Part shown: positions 47,881-60,145 of the stretch, piece by piece
Numbering within the stretch: position 1 is the first letter of the stretch
How the letters are laid out: the number at the start of each line of letters is the position of its first letter
NCBI GenBank assembly: GCA_029582165.1
Contig: CM055874.1
Coordinates: 4,290,114-4,354,113, forward strand
Direction of reading: 5' to 3'
DNA length: 64,000 nt
From: Portulaca oleracea
Taxonomy: Eukaryota; Streptophyta; Magnoliopsida; Caryophyllales; Portulacaceae
The notes under the pieces: model-generated
Told to the model about the DNA's origin: nothing
Seen by the model: the letters and a program-made list of their open reading frames with translations, nothing else
Database searches by the model: none
Made by a program: the position numbers and the translations under genes

Positions 47881-48100
47881 GAGGTGAGCAAAAAAATCAG
47901 GATTGATAAAATGAATCGTGAACTGGTCTAATTGAACCAAAAATCGGGCAAACCAAACTGAGGCAAAAAAGTGGTTAATCGAACCCACGAATTGAAAGGT
48001 TACCCAGTTTGACTCCGGTTCACGAGTTTCAAACTGATGGTTAACCGTAACTAAACTGATAGAATTTTATTCATTTTTGTAAATTTTTACTCTTATGATT
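47881..48100. repeat. 'gaggtgagcaaaaaaat / ggttaaccg' dispersed repeat, left part
   Basis: Begins GTTAGAGGTGAGCAAAAAAA and continues with 'aaccaaaaatcgggcaaaccaaactg' and 'tggttaaccgtaac'. A related stretch with 'aaaaaaccggttaaccgattcaaatgacccgaactgaac' is at 49905-50100. The two could be the arms of one element split by later insertions, including the Cassandra-type LTR at 48793. Confidence 0.4.
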
Positions 48101-48289
48101 TCTTAAATTCGCTTTTGAACAAATTTTTCAACACATTCTAATATTCTATTCAATTGATATTTAATTAATCTATCATGTTAATGTTTATAGTAGATTAATG
48201 CATTGTGTTATTGGCATTCTTCATGTTCTACTTGCAACAAGTGTTTAGTTGATATTCAGTTAGGCTATATTTTTTTATTGAATAAAATG

Positions 48290-48640
48290 ATATTTTGATG
48301 GATTGGATTGCATTGCATTGCATTAGATTGGATTGGATTGGATTGCATTGCATTGGATTGGATTGGCTTGGATTGAATAAGTTATGAAGGTTTTTTGAGA
48401 AATTGTGATTTTAGAGAGAAAAGTTTTAGGAAAATTGTGTAAGGTTTGGATTGAATTGGATTTCAATTGTTAATAATAAAACTTAACACAACTTGTTGAG
48501 CCAGCCGTCGCTGGATTGCAAAATTTGGATTGGTTGGAATCACTTTTGGATGGATTAGATTGGATTGGATAAGTTGTGATGTTTTTTTGGGAAATTGTGT
48601 AAGGTTTGGATTGGTTGGATTGAATTTGATTGGAAAAAGT
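48290..48640. repeat. (ATTGG)/(ATTGC) low-complexity array
   Basis: Long runs of ggattggattgcattgcatt and its variants at 48300-48375, with further patches at 48535-48565 and 48605-48640. The frame ends 'ccaatccaaagaacaggg'. This may be the inside of a MITE similar to the 'gcggtgtggt' family, but the ends are not convincing. Confidence 0.6.
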
Positions 48641-48792
48641 TACCAATCCAAAGAACAGGGATGAAGCTGAAATAAACGAAGTCTCTCACAATGAGTCACT
48701 ACCTGCTTCACTTTAGAAGGTGCTTTAATTTGTGCAGCTTAGCAAAATTATTAACAATCGAGTTTGTTTTCACATGGATATTGCCCTATCAG

Positions 48793-49021
48793 TGTAACGT
48801 CGCGGCCCGGAGAAACTGGCCCTGTAATCACCACGAGTCTTTCCAACGTGTTTCGTTCTCGCTCACACGCGGAGGTCACCCATCCTGAGATTACTCTGAG
48901 CCAAGCACGCTTAATTAAAGAATTCCCAACATATGAGCTACCATAAAAGAAGGTGCACCTTGGTAATATAAGTGTTCATTTCAATTCAAGTCACACTTAA
49001 CCATATATCCAGGGGATTACA
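48793..49021 (-). mobile_element. Solo LTR of a Cassandra-type TRIM with 5S-rRNA-derived segment
   Basis: Ends are TGTAACGTCGCGG and GGGGATTACA, and ATCAG is duplicated exactly on both sides (48788-48792 and 49022-49026). Read on the minus strand, 48917-48871 contains TTAAGCGTGCTTGG, then AGTAATC, then GGATGGGTGACCTCC. This is the box A / intermediate element / box C arrangement of the plant 5S rRNA internal promoter. Cassandra elements are the known plant TRIMs that carry such a segment in their LTRs. The length of 229 bases is within or just below the usual range. There is no second LTR or internal domain nearby, so this is a solo LTR. Confidence 0.88.
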
Positions 49022-49289
49022 ATCAGGCTATCAGCTAAACAATAGTAAGTATAATGTGAAGCTCTCTCATTAATTCTACAATTAATCTATTATTATGCTT
49101 GCTAATGGAGTGTTTTGCTTCACGTGAAAAAAATTAGCTTTCCAGTTAATCTACTATTATCCTTAATATTCATTCTTAGATTTATTTTTTTTTATTTTGG
49201 TATTTTATATGGAAATTCTCATTTCTATCTGGTATGTCACTGTTTTCTTAATGTTTACTGCTTAATATTGTTAACGAAAATGATAAACA

Positions 49290-49655
49290 TCTTAACACAA
49301 GATGACTCTTAACCATCTTGCATTTTTTCCAAATCACTAATAGAGTGAAATGTAAGTGTATTTAAATCATTCTAAAGGTATGTTTCATCATTTTTAGGGT
49401 TACTACAACTTATAAACAATTTAAAAATAATTATTTATTTATATTTATTTCATAAATATAAAACTATGTATAGAATGTGGATTTTCTATTGTGATTGATA
49501 AAATTAGGCTATTATTATATTTTTCCATCTACCTAATAAGTATTATATTATTATAATTGATAAATATATATAATTATTAAAAAAATACTAATAAAAGTTA
49601 CAAAAATGTGAAATATGAATAACTCAAGATGGTTAAGAACCATCTTGAGTCAAGA
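49290..49655. mobile_element. Possible MITE ending in 'ACTCAAGATGGTT' arms
   Basis: The left side reads AAGATGACTCTTAACCATCT and the right side AAGATGGTTAAGAACCATCT, so 'ctcttaaccatcttg' is inverted across about 340 AT-rich bases. At 49622-49650 there is also a perfect local hairpin: ACTCAAGATGGTT, loop AAG, AACCATCTTGAGT. Confidence 0.5.
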
Positions 49656-50099
49656 TGGTTATCATGGTCCGTTTGTTAATTGCCTACATATTCGCAATCA
49701 ATGTCACGATGATAGTAACTTATGATTGGTAGGTTGGTTATTGGACACATGGACATAGCCATTGCCCATTGCCTTTTTTTAATAGATTGACTCAATGTTA
49801 CATGTAAAAATATTCACCAAATTAAGTTAGCATTCAAATAGTATAATTAGTGAGTCAAGAAAGAATGATTTTTGTAAATATATTCTTCAAAAGGTATATT
49901 CATTCGTCAGTCGGTTAACTATGGTTAATCAGTAACTGAACTAAAAAAATAGGTCAAGCGACATCTAGTTAACTCGTTTACCTGGTTCAATTTCGATTCA
50001 TAGTTTTCCAAATCGAAAAAACCGGTTAACCGATTCAAATGACCCGAACTGAACTAAACCAAACTAAACCATGAATATATTTTCTAAAACATTTATTCA

Positions 50100-53060
50100 T
50101 AAGTTTGGAGTTTGGTTCGAAAAAACAAAACCTTCCAAATTCATTCACTTATGTTTGGGTTTATCTTTGGAGGACTTGTTTTATTATATTTAGTAGATTA
50201 TGTTTTGAAGAACAAAAAATCGAATATATTGAATATATATAGCATTTGACATCACATAAATTCATGAGAGTTTGCATAGTACATTGATAACATTCCCATG
50301 CATGAAGTTGCTAACTTTGACTAGAGGGTGCATGGGGTTCAATTCTGTTTAAGCTTTTTTTTATCTTTTTTTTTTCTATTAAACACTAAAAGGGCAGTGT
50401 TTAATAAATGTTTTGGTGGCCGACGATTAGTATTATTATGCTCACTAAATGGAAAAGTTTAGGTAGAAATTAAATTAAAATGACAACAATTGTTTGTTCC
50501 AAAGTCATTTACTAAGGATAAAAGTAGCAAAATTGTTATCAGAAATACAAATGAGACAAATAATAAGAAATAAGAAAGTTAGTAGCTAGACAAATAAAAA
50601 GGAACAAAGGAATACTATTTATGTGAATTTGAGGAGATTTTTAAGTGTTTGAATGAAATTTGTTTGTGCATTAGATTAATACAGTGGGGAATCTAGAAAT
50701 GAAATCTAGTGGGCTAACCATAGTTAATGTAGTTCAGGACTACGCTCCCTACTTTCTTCATTGCAAAGGAAAATTTACAGAACTTCAAGGAAATTGTGAT
50801 TATAAGTTGATATATTTAAAATATATTTCCATTGAAAGATTACAATAACAATTATTCAAGTAAATGTCATTCAAACTAATTATATTTAAGTGAACCCAAA
50901 TTAAAAATAAAACAAATTAAACTAAAATTAGAAGAGAGTTGAACAAAATAAAACTAAAAAATGTATCAAGGTAAATTTTCAAGTTAATGGACAACTTCCA
51001 TTAAATCAACCGACGAATAACAAATAGAGTACTCGAGTTATACTACATAATCACATTCAAACCCATCTAAATTGAAAATTGAATAAATTACTCTAACATT
51101 GAACTAAAATTTGAAGAGACTTTTCAATTGATCATAATAAAACCTAACACAGCTTATTAGGCCATTAATTGATCGAACGGTGGTGCTGATCATCGGTAGG
51201 AATGGTGGTGGTCGCTGGTGGGAATGATGGTAGTCTGGTGTGGTCGCTAGTGAGGTGTGGGAGAGGTGGGGTGGCGGCAGACTGTGGGTGAGAACAACTG
51301 ATGAGACTTAGACAATGGGAGCAGCGTTTGATCGAATTAAACTATGATTGATAATTGATAATAGAATAATAGACGAGCTTGTGAGATTTGAGTTGAAAAT
51401 TAAAAAGAAAGTAAAAACTTGTCTTGTGTGAACACACAACTGCTAAATACAATATTACACAATAACAAATGCTCACCACCCAACCACAAGTACTTATATG
51501 ATCTTTTGTTGTCACATATTATATATATAAGTAATCAACTAAGTTTTACTCTTAAACAAGATACTTTAATTCTTTTTTAAAGCGGGGTCACTTGACCCCA
51601 TGTGAACCCATGTTAAATCTGTCCCAAGATTTATGAGGCGTGTTTTGTGTATGTTTGTAATTATCATTTTCGTTTTTACTAATACCACTGACTCTAAATC
51701 CTAAATCCACCATTTATATCAAAACTTAGCCTAAAATACTTATAGACATCAAAATTCATGTAAGAGGTTAACACATATACATATCCTAAAACACCAAATG
51801 TGACCCAAAGAAAATAAGTGTTAACCTTTCTTCTGCTTAGAGTACAAACAAAAAAACTAAACATAAGAACCAAAAACCAAAACCAATAGTCCAAGACCAA
51901 AACCCAAAAGCGAGCAATATTAAAATTATAAAATGATAGATACTTTGAAAACAACAAATTAATTAAAGTGATATAGTATTTAATAATAAAGAAGTATGTC
52001 CATCAATTTAATTGTTAGTAATTTCCACCAAATATAATTTTTGAATTATATTAATAGTCAGTCGTATTCTAATAAATGTTTCATTCCATAGTTATTATGA
52101 TGGATGACTTATCTTAAAAATTAAAAAAAAATCACTAATTGATGGGTGACTATTTGATAGAACCATGTTAATGTTTGGATTTTACATATGCAAATTAGAC
52201 AATGTCAATTCTATCGGGCCTTAAAAATTTTGATTGTTTTGTTCCCAATTGCATTGAAATTTAAGGCAATTTAATGCGAGGTCAACTAATAATAATTGTT
52301 ATGGAGATTCAAGGCTGGAGTCCACTTCAACCAAAGCCCATAATACATAAATTAAGTGATGTTCCATCTTAAAATCAATTGGTGTTAAGAGGAGTAGTCA
52401 CTTTACTCATATACCATGTTCTTTTTATTTACTTTTCCGACGTGAGACATTTTTACTCATGATGAATCCCAACAACAACAACAGCAGCAGCAACAACAAC
52501 AATAAGAATAATAATAATATTGTTCCGGATATTTTGCAGCTTTTAATATTCTATTTTGACAACTATTTTTCATTAGTATATGTTTAGAATATGTACGTTA
52601 AATTATTATTTTTATGAGATGGTTTTTTTTAACAATAAATCTAGTTGTAGTGATCTCATGTGATACTTCATTACATATGTGTGGAGAAATTACTTGTCAA
52701 AGTATTCAAAAATTGACTATAAATAATTCACATTGCTAGATATTAAGAAAATGAGGGAGCATAAGATATTGCTAATTAGCTTCATAAATTTATCAAAATG
52801 AATTGAGTGCAACTGATTTTGAAAATTTTAATTATTAGTTTCTGAAAATAAATATTATTTCATCATATGAAATTGTTATTATTAAATTCATAATGAACAA
52901 TACTTTCATTTAAATGTAATTCAATGTGAATATGTATAAGAAACCAATAATAGCTTACAATCAAATGAATGCTATTTGAACTGTGAGGAAATTCTTTTAC
53001 AACAAAGTATTTTATGATTATTCCATGTGTATGCTTAGATTGTATTTCTTTATTTCTTTG
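50100..53060. other. AT-rich intergenic stretch without genes
   Basis: No supported gene. A GT-rich patch at 51175-51300 (repeated 'ggtggtcgctggtggg') and an (AAC)n/(AAT)n microsatellite at 52467-52520 stand out from otherwise unremarkable AT-rich sequence. Confidence 0.5.
52467..52520 (+). repeat. AAC/AGC/AAT trinucleotide microsatellite
   Basis: Reads caacaacaacaacagcagca, then more AAC units, then aataataataat. It is a compound trinucleotide repeat in intergenic sequence. Confidence 0.85.
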
Positions 53061-53937
53061 TTTGTAGGGCTGACAAAAACTCAGTTCATTTTGACCGAAT
53101 TTTGAACAACCAATCATGTCCAACTTAAATTTGGTTCATGTTCAAAATGGAAGTTTGGGTCAAAATTGTCCGATTTTCAAAGGAATTACAAGCTTGAGCA
53201 ACTTTAAACTATTAATATGAAGACATCAATACACTTCTTTTTTTAGATATGTAGGGCCAATTTTTCTTGAATTTTTTTAAAAAATTATTTAGCGATTTAA
53301 CTTGGGTTTGACCATAAACAAATTCAATGAAAATATCAAATGGTTGTATTAAAATTTTGGAGAATGTGCCCGTATTAGATATTCGGGTTTGGGCCCGAGT
53401 TTGGTTTTAGTGATTTTGTCTGAAAGAATAACAAACATAGTTCATGTTTGCTAATTTTGACTGATGTCTAATTTATCTAAGCTCGAACCTAATTTTTTTA
53501 CCAGTCTACTTCTATGAATTAATATAAAATACATTAATTAAGGTATTATTCAGGGATGACAATAAGTAAGATGTGGATAGTGTTTTTCTTGTGTGTGTGA
53601 AGACCTAGATCCAGATCCTTTGGGGGCAAAGATCTGTGGGTTCTTAGCAAGTCCAAGTCACATAACTCCGAGCCCCTGATGATGACAGTGACGACCTGGA
53701 TTCTAGGTGACAGCACATAGTGAGAGAAAAATTAAGGTTGCCGAGTGAGAGAGGGAGGGCGAATAGTGTATGTGTGTCAAACTGTACGTACTAATGTACT
53801 ATGATTATAGAATGGTGAGATACACACACATATATATAATTTATAGAAAATATAAATCTAAATTTGTGAATGGATTTGGGTAAAAATATGCATGAGTCCT
53901 AGCCTTTGATATAGGTTATTTAGTTCATGACTTTTAA

Positions 53938-54107
53938 GGCGCTATTTTTTTGTGCGTTGCGTTGCTGTTAGTTGCGGTAGATTGCGGTAAGTTGCGGTGG
54001 AAATGGTAAAAATGTAATGGTAATTTGCGGCATGTTACATTAGGTTACGTTAGGTTGCGGTAGGTTGCGTTGCGATTAGTTACGTTAAAACACAAAAGAA
54101 TGGTGCC
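53938..54107. mobile_element. PIF/Harbinger-like MITE with TAA duplication (170 bp)
   Basis: Starts GGCGCTATTTTTTTGTGCG and ends 'aaacacaaaagaatggtgcc', flanked by TAA at 53935-53937 and 54108-54110. The inside is 'ttgcggtaggttgcgttgcg' repetition. It belongs to the same family as 8721, 25399 and 37920. Confidence 0.8.
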
Positions 54108-54786
54108 TAAGTTTTACAACGGTGATAATGACAAATTGTAAACAAATAAAAATATGTTGTACTAAAATTTAAGATTTTTTTTAAAACAAAAAAGTTGCTA
54201 TTTTAGCCTGTAAAAGGAAATAATGATTTGATTGCAACTCTTATACAAGGCATTATATAAAAGAAATACATCTTGATTTTCCTTTTATCTTCTCCTATAA
54301 GTTGTACTCATTATTTTGTACTGTTGTATTATTTCCAAACTTTCTAAATATTTTTTAAAAAAAGTTTCCCAATATAATAATGTCTAAATTTGATTAAAAT
54401 TCAGTTTAATAAGAAAAATTCCAAATAAGCCATTGTATTACATTTTCCCATGATAGATACACAGAAACTTTAATGTAGGATTTTTTTTATTTATTTATGA
54501 GATAATTCAATTCATGGTCACACTTTAACTTAGAAAACACGCTTTTAATAAGGAGTAGTTTAATTGCTCAAGTAATTAAGTTAAAGTTAAGAAATTAGTT
54601 TAATTACTACTCCTACTGTTTCATATTAATTTTTCTTGTCTTTGAAAATCGTGCAGTTAAATTTTAAAAATTTTGATTATAAATTTATCAATATTTACAA
54701 TGAGTTGGTATATAAAATTATCACCATTTGATTTGTAATAAAAAATATTATCATAAAAATATAATATTGCAATTGTTAATAATATA

Positions 54787-54977
54787 CTACCTCTGTCCCA
54801 AAATATTTTTCATTTGACTAAATTTTGACCATTGATTACTCATTAATTACAATGAGTTACGATATGAAATTACTGTCATTAGAAGGATACATTACTAAAA
54901 ATTACAATAACGGTATTTTCATATCGTAATTCAATGTTAAAATTTAGTAAATAACAAATATTTTGTGACGGAGATAG
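54787..54977. mobile_element. Stowaway-like MITE, same family as 8499
   Basis: Ends CTACCTCTGTCCCAAAATAT and 'aaatattttgtgacggagatag' are inverted, with TA at 54785-54786 and 54978-54979. It shares 'attacaatgagttacgatatgaa' with the 8499 element. A half copy with the same end lies at about 55066-55100. Confidence 0.8.
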
Positions 54978-55651
54978 TATTATGTAAAAAATTATCAATT
55001 AAAAAGTAACATTGAAGACCGTAACAATAAAAATTATGACAATTAATACGTATTAACCCTCATTAGTACTACTTCCATCCCAAAATATTTGACCTTTTAC
55101 CTGACTTTTTTGTCCCAAAATAAAAATTTGATTTACTTAAAGGTAATGTTTTGGACTTTGGGATTGTACTCCTCTTTACAAGGAGACATTCATTCCGTCA
55201 CAGTTTCCACCATAAACGCCACGTTTTTTCAACCTTGTCTACAAACCTATGCCGTGAATCGTGATACCATAGTCCATACCATCCCAACAAGTATAATACA
55301 CTTCTCTTCTCAAATCTCACCTGATCTTCTCCTACCCAAATCACCCCCAAAAAAGATTTGATTTTTGGCCCCATATTATTCAATTATTTTTGTTGTTCAA
55401 ACCATTCATTACCAAATCAACAACAAAGAGAAGAAGAAGGGTAGAAATAGAGTTGAAAAATCAGGGAATCAACATGACCCTTTGATCCAGTTTCCACTCT
55501 GAAGCAGCTCTTGTTATAGAGCTTCTTCTTTTACCCTTCATTAATTCATTCAAAACCCTTCTAAATCCCTCCAAATCTACCAGATCCCAGGAAAATTTTG
55601 GACACCCACTTACCAAAAACACCTAAAAACACCCTTACAAAGCAGGAAACA

Positions 55652-58470
55652 ATGTCATCATCAAGGAAAGAAACCATCTTTATTGCATCCCTAATCATAC
55701 TTTGGTACTCATCCAATATTGGGGTTTTGTTGCTCAACAAGCTTCTACTCTCAAATTATGGATTTGGGTTCCCAATTTTCCTCACAATGTGTCATATGTC
55801 AGCCTGTGCTGCTCTTAGCTATGTCTCCATTGTTTTTCTCAAGGTTGTGCCATTGCAGACACTCAAATCGAGGTCACAGTTTTTGAAAATTGCAACCCTA
55901 AGCCTTGTTTTTTGTGGGTCTGTTGTGGGTGGCAACATCTCCTTGAGATATCTTCCTGTGTCCTTCAATCAAGCTGTGGGGGCCACCACACCGTTTTTCA
56001 CTGCATTTTTTGCTTATTTGATGACATTCAAGAGGGAGGCTTGGGTGGTGTATGCTTGCCTTGTTCCTGTTGTTGGTGGCGTTATCATTGCTAGTGGGGT
56101 AAGTCCCTAATTTCTTGATTTTTTCTGAATTTTTTTGGGTGTTCATCTTTTTTGAGCTTGGTAATGTATGTTAGTTTGAGTTTAGTGAATTTGGATCTGG
56201 GTTTTGTACTGGAACTTGAATTTGAGTTTCTGTTTGTTGGCCATTGTATGGTCCAAGTTTTGTGCTTGATAAGTTTTTGTTTCTGTAATCAGTGCTGTGA
56301 ACTGTTAGGAATTTGGTGAAAGTTTGGTGAGATTGCATAATGTTTCTGTTTTTGGGTTTTGTTTGCTTTTGTTATCTTCTGATCTGATTTGGAACTTTAT
56401 GCTTTGCAATGCACCTATAATAAATGAAATCCCAGATCTGGGTTTAGTTGCTATTTAACTATATATGGTTTATATGTGGTTTTGGTTTTGTAGAATGCCA
56501 TATTTTGCCATTCAATGCAGCTATACATGTGTGTGAACAAAGTACTTAACTAACATTATGATTTATGTGATCCTTTATATGCTTGAGGCATTACTTTGCA
56601 TTTCAATCTCAACAATATGTTTATTTTTGCAGGGAGAACCCAGCTTTCATTTGTTTGGATTCATCATGTGTATAAGTGCAACTGCGGCAAGGGCATTCAA
56701 GTCAGTTCTTCAAGGCATCTTACTTTCTGATGAAGGGTAAGTTTCTAATCCTTTCGGAGCGCAGTTATGTGATCAAGCTGCCCTTCTGTTTTTGATACCT
56801 TAATCTTACAATGTACATACCTGGTTGAAACTAATTCTCTAGTCCAATGTGATTCAGTTTGCAATGAAAACCATGAAATTTTTGGTTAGTTTGCAATGGT
56901 TTTATGAACCAACTCTAATCTATTGTAGGTTTTCTACGAGCGAAAACTAAAGATGGATTTCTGTTAGAAGAAGGTTTTAGTTGAACTGAAAGAGATGTTT
57001 TAGTGTATGCTTGTTAGACCAAACCCAACATTTGAGTCTCAATGCGCCGATGATTGCAAGAATATTGGCTCAAAAGTTGATGTTGGGAGAGAGGAGGATG
57101 TTTGCTGCATATGCAGCCTGCACATTGTGTAAGAGACTTAGATCCGGCAAAAGTTTGTCCGACCTGAATGGTCGAATTTGTCCAATCTGGAAAAAAGTGG
57201 GTGCGGTCAGAGACTTTTTCGCTCGAATTTCGGCATTGACATCGAATATTCAGACGCTATCTCTCTTTTTTCCAATAACCGAACCCAACTCTGATCCAGA
57301 TTTAGATCCGTCCGAATCATAGAAAATGAAGCAGTTTAGATGGTTGATGCCCATCATGAGGATCCGAGGATGCACAATTGACGTTGTAATACTCGAAGGA
57401 TTTTGTGTGCTTACGTTAAGAAAACCCAAGATTAGGGTATCGAACCCTAGACAAGGGCACCTGTTCAGCGTTAACCCCTCATTTTTTGCTTGGTACTTAT
57501 GTCTTTTGTTCATCGAGCATGTGCTTGTTGTCTCTTAGATCCGGCATTACCTGCACAGTTCGAACTGAGCCTTCCTTCAATAATTAGTACCTGATTATGG
57601 TGTTGATATGTTCTTTGATTTATAATAGTGTTTCATTCACATTCGATGCATTAATTTCTCAATCTTATATCCACTTTCCGTAAATTAGTGCATCTTTCTA
57701 TTTGGTTTTCTTCTGCTCCACATTGTTGTATGAAAATTAGAAGTAAGATTCAAACTTCTCAATCGTGGGTTTGTGTTACGTCATCTCATCTTGTCTGTCC
57801 TCTTCTAAGCTTACTCATTTGTGCTTGCATGATTCATTTCAGGGAAAAGTTGAACTCGATGAATCTGATGTTGTACATGTCTCCGATTGCCGTCGTTGCG
57901 TTAATTCCGGCTGTATTTGTCATGGAACCCAATGTCTTGGAAGTGTTTGTTTCTGTGGGGATTGAACATAAGTACATGTGGATAGTCCTTCTACTGAATT
58001 CAGTGATGGCCTATTCGGCTAATTTAACCAACTTTTTGGTGACAAAGAATACAAGCGCCCTCACGCTCCAGGTTTGATATGCTCTCAAGTCTTGCCTACT
58101 CTTTTTTTTTTCCTCCCCCCCCCCCCCTCCTATGAGGCCATTTTGTTTGTTACAACTTACAAGTCTATTGCAAAATTGTTTGATCTCATTGCTGCTTTGA
58201 ACTCCCTTAGTCAGATCTCTCTAATAACTTGATTGTAGCATGCTTCTTCTATCTAATAAGAGCATCTTTACATGTCGAAATTGGTGACTCCAGGTATTAG
58301 GCAATGCAAAGGGGGCGGTTGCCGTCGTCATCTCCATCCTGCTATTTAGGAATCCGGTTACCGCCGTCGGCATTGGTGGGTACACAATGACTGTCCTTGG
58401 AGTAGCTGCTTACGGAGAAGCAAAACGGAGATACAAAGCGAAGGGAATGAATCCCTCACCATCATCATGA
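55652..58470 (+). CDS. UUAT1-like: Golgi UDP-uronic acid / nucleotide-sugar transporter, UUAT1-like
   Basis: Four exons (55652-56098, 56633-56736, 57843-58071, 58294-58470) give 318 residues, against about 309 for the Arabidopsis UUAT1 protein. The sequence has about ten hydrophobic helices and the triose-phosphate-translocator/nucleotide-sugar-transporter layout: [10 protein letters not shown] at the first helix, [34 protein letters not shown], then [17 protein letters not shown] and [15 protein letters not shown]. It most resembles the KV/A/G subfamily that holds UUAT1 and UUAT2, which move UDP-glucuronic and UDP-galacturonic acids into the Golgi for pectin and other cell-wall polysaccharide synthesis. 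The C-terminal Lys/Arg tail is cytosolic. ATG55652 is the first ATG in this frame; the earlier in-frame stretch starts with TTG. Substrate is inferred from family membership. Confidence 0.92.
57125..57320. repeat. 'TTGTCCGACCTG' repeat in the transporter intron 2
   Basis: Contains 'gatccggcaaaagtttgtccgacctgaatggtcgaatttgtcc' and 'aatattcagacg', a relative of the element at 4270-4562. The exact ends are not visible; a second 'agatccggcattacctgc' is at 57537-57555. Confidence 0.45.
58117..58130. repeat. Homopolymer C run in transporter intron 3
   Basis: About thirteen C after a T-run in intron 58072-58293. It may vary in length and be miscalled in assemblies. Confidence 0.75.
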
Positions 58471-59894
58471 TGTTCTTGTTGCCGATGTCTAAATGTCATC
58501 GTTTGTATTCAACTGAATGCGAAGGAGATGGGAATGAATGATTTTTGTGCTCAATATTATAGACTCTGGTTTAGATAGGGCATTTGCCAAGTATAATACA
58601 TATGCTCATTGGTTCAGTAGTTCTCCCCTTGCTTTTCATCTTGTATTTTGTTACCTCTACTAGAGTGAGGAATTAGATAGATTAAGAAGAGAGGAGAGCT
58701 TCATGTCTTTTGGTTGTAGCTTTGTTTTCCCCATAAAAGTATGATATTCTTTTCATTATTTGGTAGAGACTACATTCAGTTGGTTGTTACTCCCTCATTC
58801 AAGTCATATTTGTCATTTTTACCGCCTCTAACTCTATTTTTCTCATTATAAATATATTTCCATGAAAGCATTTTTTACTGTAATGATAATATTTTCATAT
58901 GAAAAGTAGTTGTATATATTAAGAAATAATAGCCTAAATATATTTTGATTTGCAAACAAAAACATTGTTTACGTTAGTGAAAATGGATTAATGAGGTGTT
59001 ATTTGGAAAAAATACAGTAATTAAATTTCATTTTCCCCAAGACACTGTACTATTGAAGTGCTTTGTACACCTTTAATCCTTTTTCAAGTTGTAATTTGTT
59101 TTCTCAAAATTTGTTTGGTCTTAATGAATGAACATCCCCAAAAAGAATAATATTTATGGAAACAAGACTGTCTGTGTTTAAATATTTCTCATGAAAAAAG
59201 ATCTATAGTGAGAGTTATTGAAGTTCCATTTTGGAAAACATGTGTTAAATGGAAAAAAAAAAAAAAAACTAGGCTGAAGGAACCTTCCAGTTGCTATTCA
59301 ATTCTGTTGTGCAATTCCTGAGTCATTTCACTTTATCCATTACAATCTAAGTTGAAAAAAAGAATATTTTTCAACTATCCAGATTATAGACATCAAAAAA
59401 TGTGGAAAATGATCAATGAAGAGCAAAGAAACCCGGTCTCCTGAGTTAGGATCCTATGAAACCAATAAAGCAATTAGGGAGGGAGGAAACGTATCGTATA
59501 TACATGTCCACGTCGTATCCATCGTCGTGCACAAACAAAGAATCGTTAAGCCCGCATTTGTTACAAACCAATCTGCAATCGAGTTTGAAACCTCAAGAAA
59601 CAACCAACATTACCTCTGATCTGACACAGGAGCTGTCTGAGAGGATCTTATGTTATGTGAAACTTTCCAGGAGAAAAGTCACATTTGATTCGATGTCTTG
59701 GGGTGATGAACCCAACCAAAAAGACAAAACTGGTTAGTGCCAATTTCATTAGAGTGTCATCTGTACACAGAAATGGGTGGCTTCACTTCATCCCTGAACT
59801 GATGACAGAACCACCAAAAACTGTTGAAATTCCTTCCATACTAGATTCACTTCTGAGTTTAAATGAATTGGATGCCACGAAATTCTTAATTTTT
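58471..59894. other. Convergent spacer between the transporter and the Ca2+-ATPase
   Basis: Holds the 3' ends of two convergent genes. A half Stowaway-like end ('tactccctcattcaagtcatatttgtc') is at 58786-58812. The short overlapping frames at 59416-59918 have no domain, splice or start evidence, so they are not called. Confidence 0.5.
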
Positions 59895-60115
59895 GTCCGT
59901 TTACCATTGAACTTTTAAATTTGGCAAATATGTCACTTCTAAATTTTGTCAAAAATGTCACATTGAGCAGCGGGTCAATATTAGTTTTGTGTCATTTTTG
60001 ACAAATTTTAGAAGTTAAAGTGACATATTTAACGAGTTTTAAAACTAAGTGGCGTATTTGATAAATTTGAATGTTCAGTGGCAAACTGACAAAATTTGAG
60101 TTACGTGGCAGATCA
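59895..60115. mobile_element. Foldback element just downstream of the Ca2+-ATPase gene
   Basis: The left half (TTAAATTTGGCAAATATGTC, ACTTCTAAATTTTGTC, AAAAATGTCACA) is repeated in inverted order and orientation in the right half (TGTCATTTTTGAC, AAATTTTAGAAGTTAAAG, TGACATATTT), around a short centre with 'gagcagcgggtcaata'. It is non-coding. It starts about 30 bases past the stop codon of the minus-strand ATPase, so it may fall within that gene's 3' untranslated region. Confidence 0.6.
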
Positions 60116-60145
60116 TTTAACTCCTTAATTGCCTCTTCATATTTT

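Noticed and set aside
48863..48925. 5S rRNA gene
   Set aside because: The 5S-like part lacks the proper 5' and 3' ends, has a changed intermediate element, and is bounded by LTR ends and a target duplication, so it is part of a Cassandra-type LTR.
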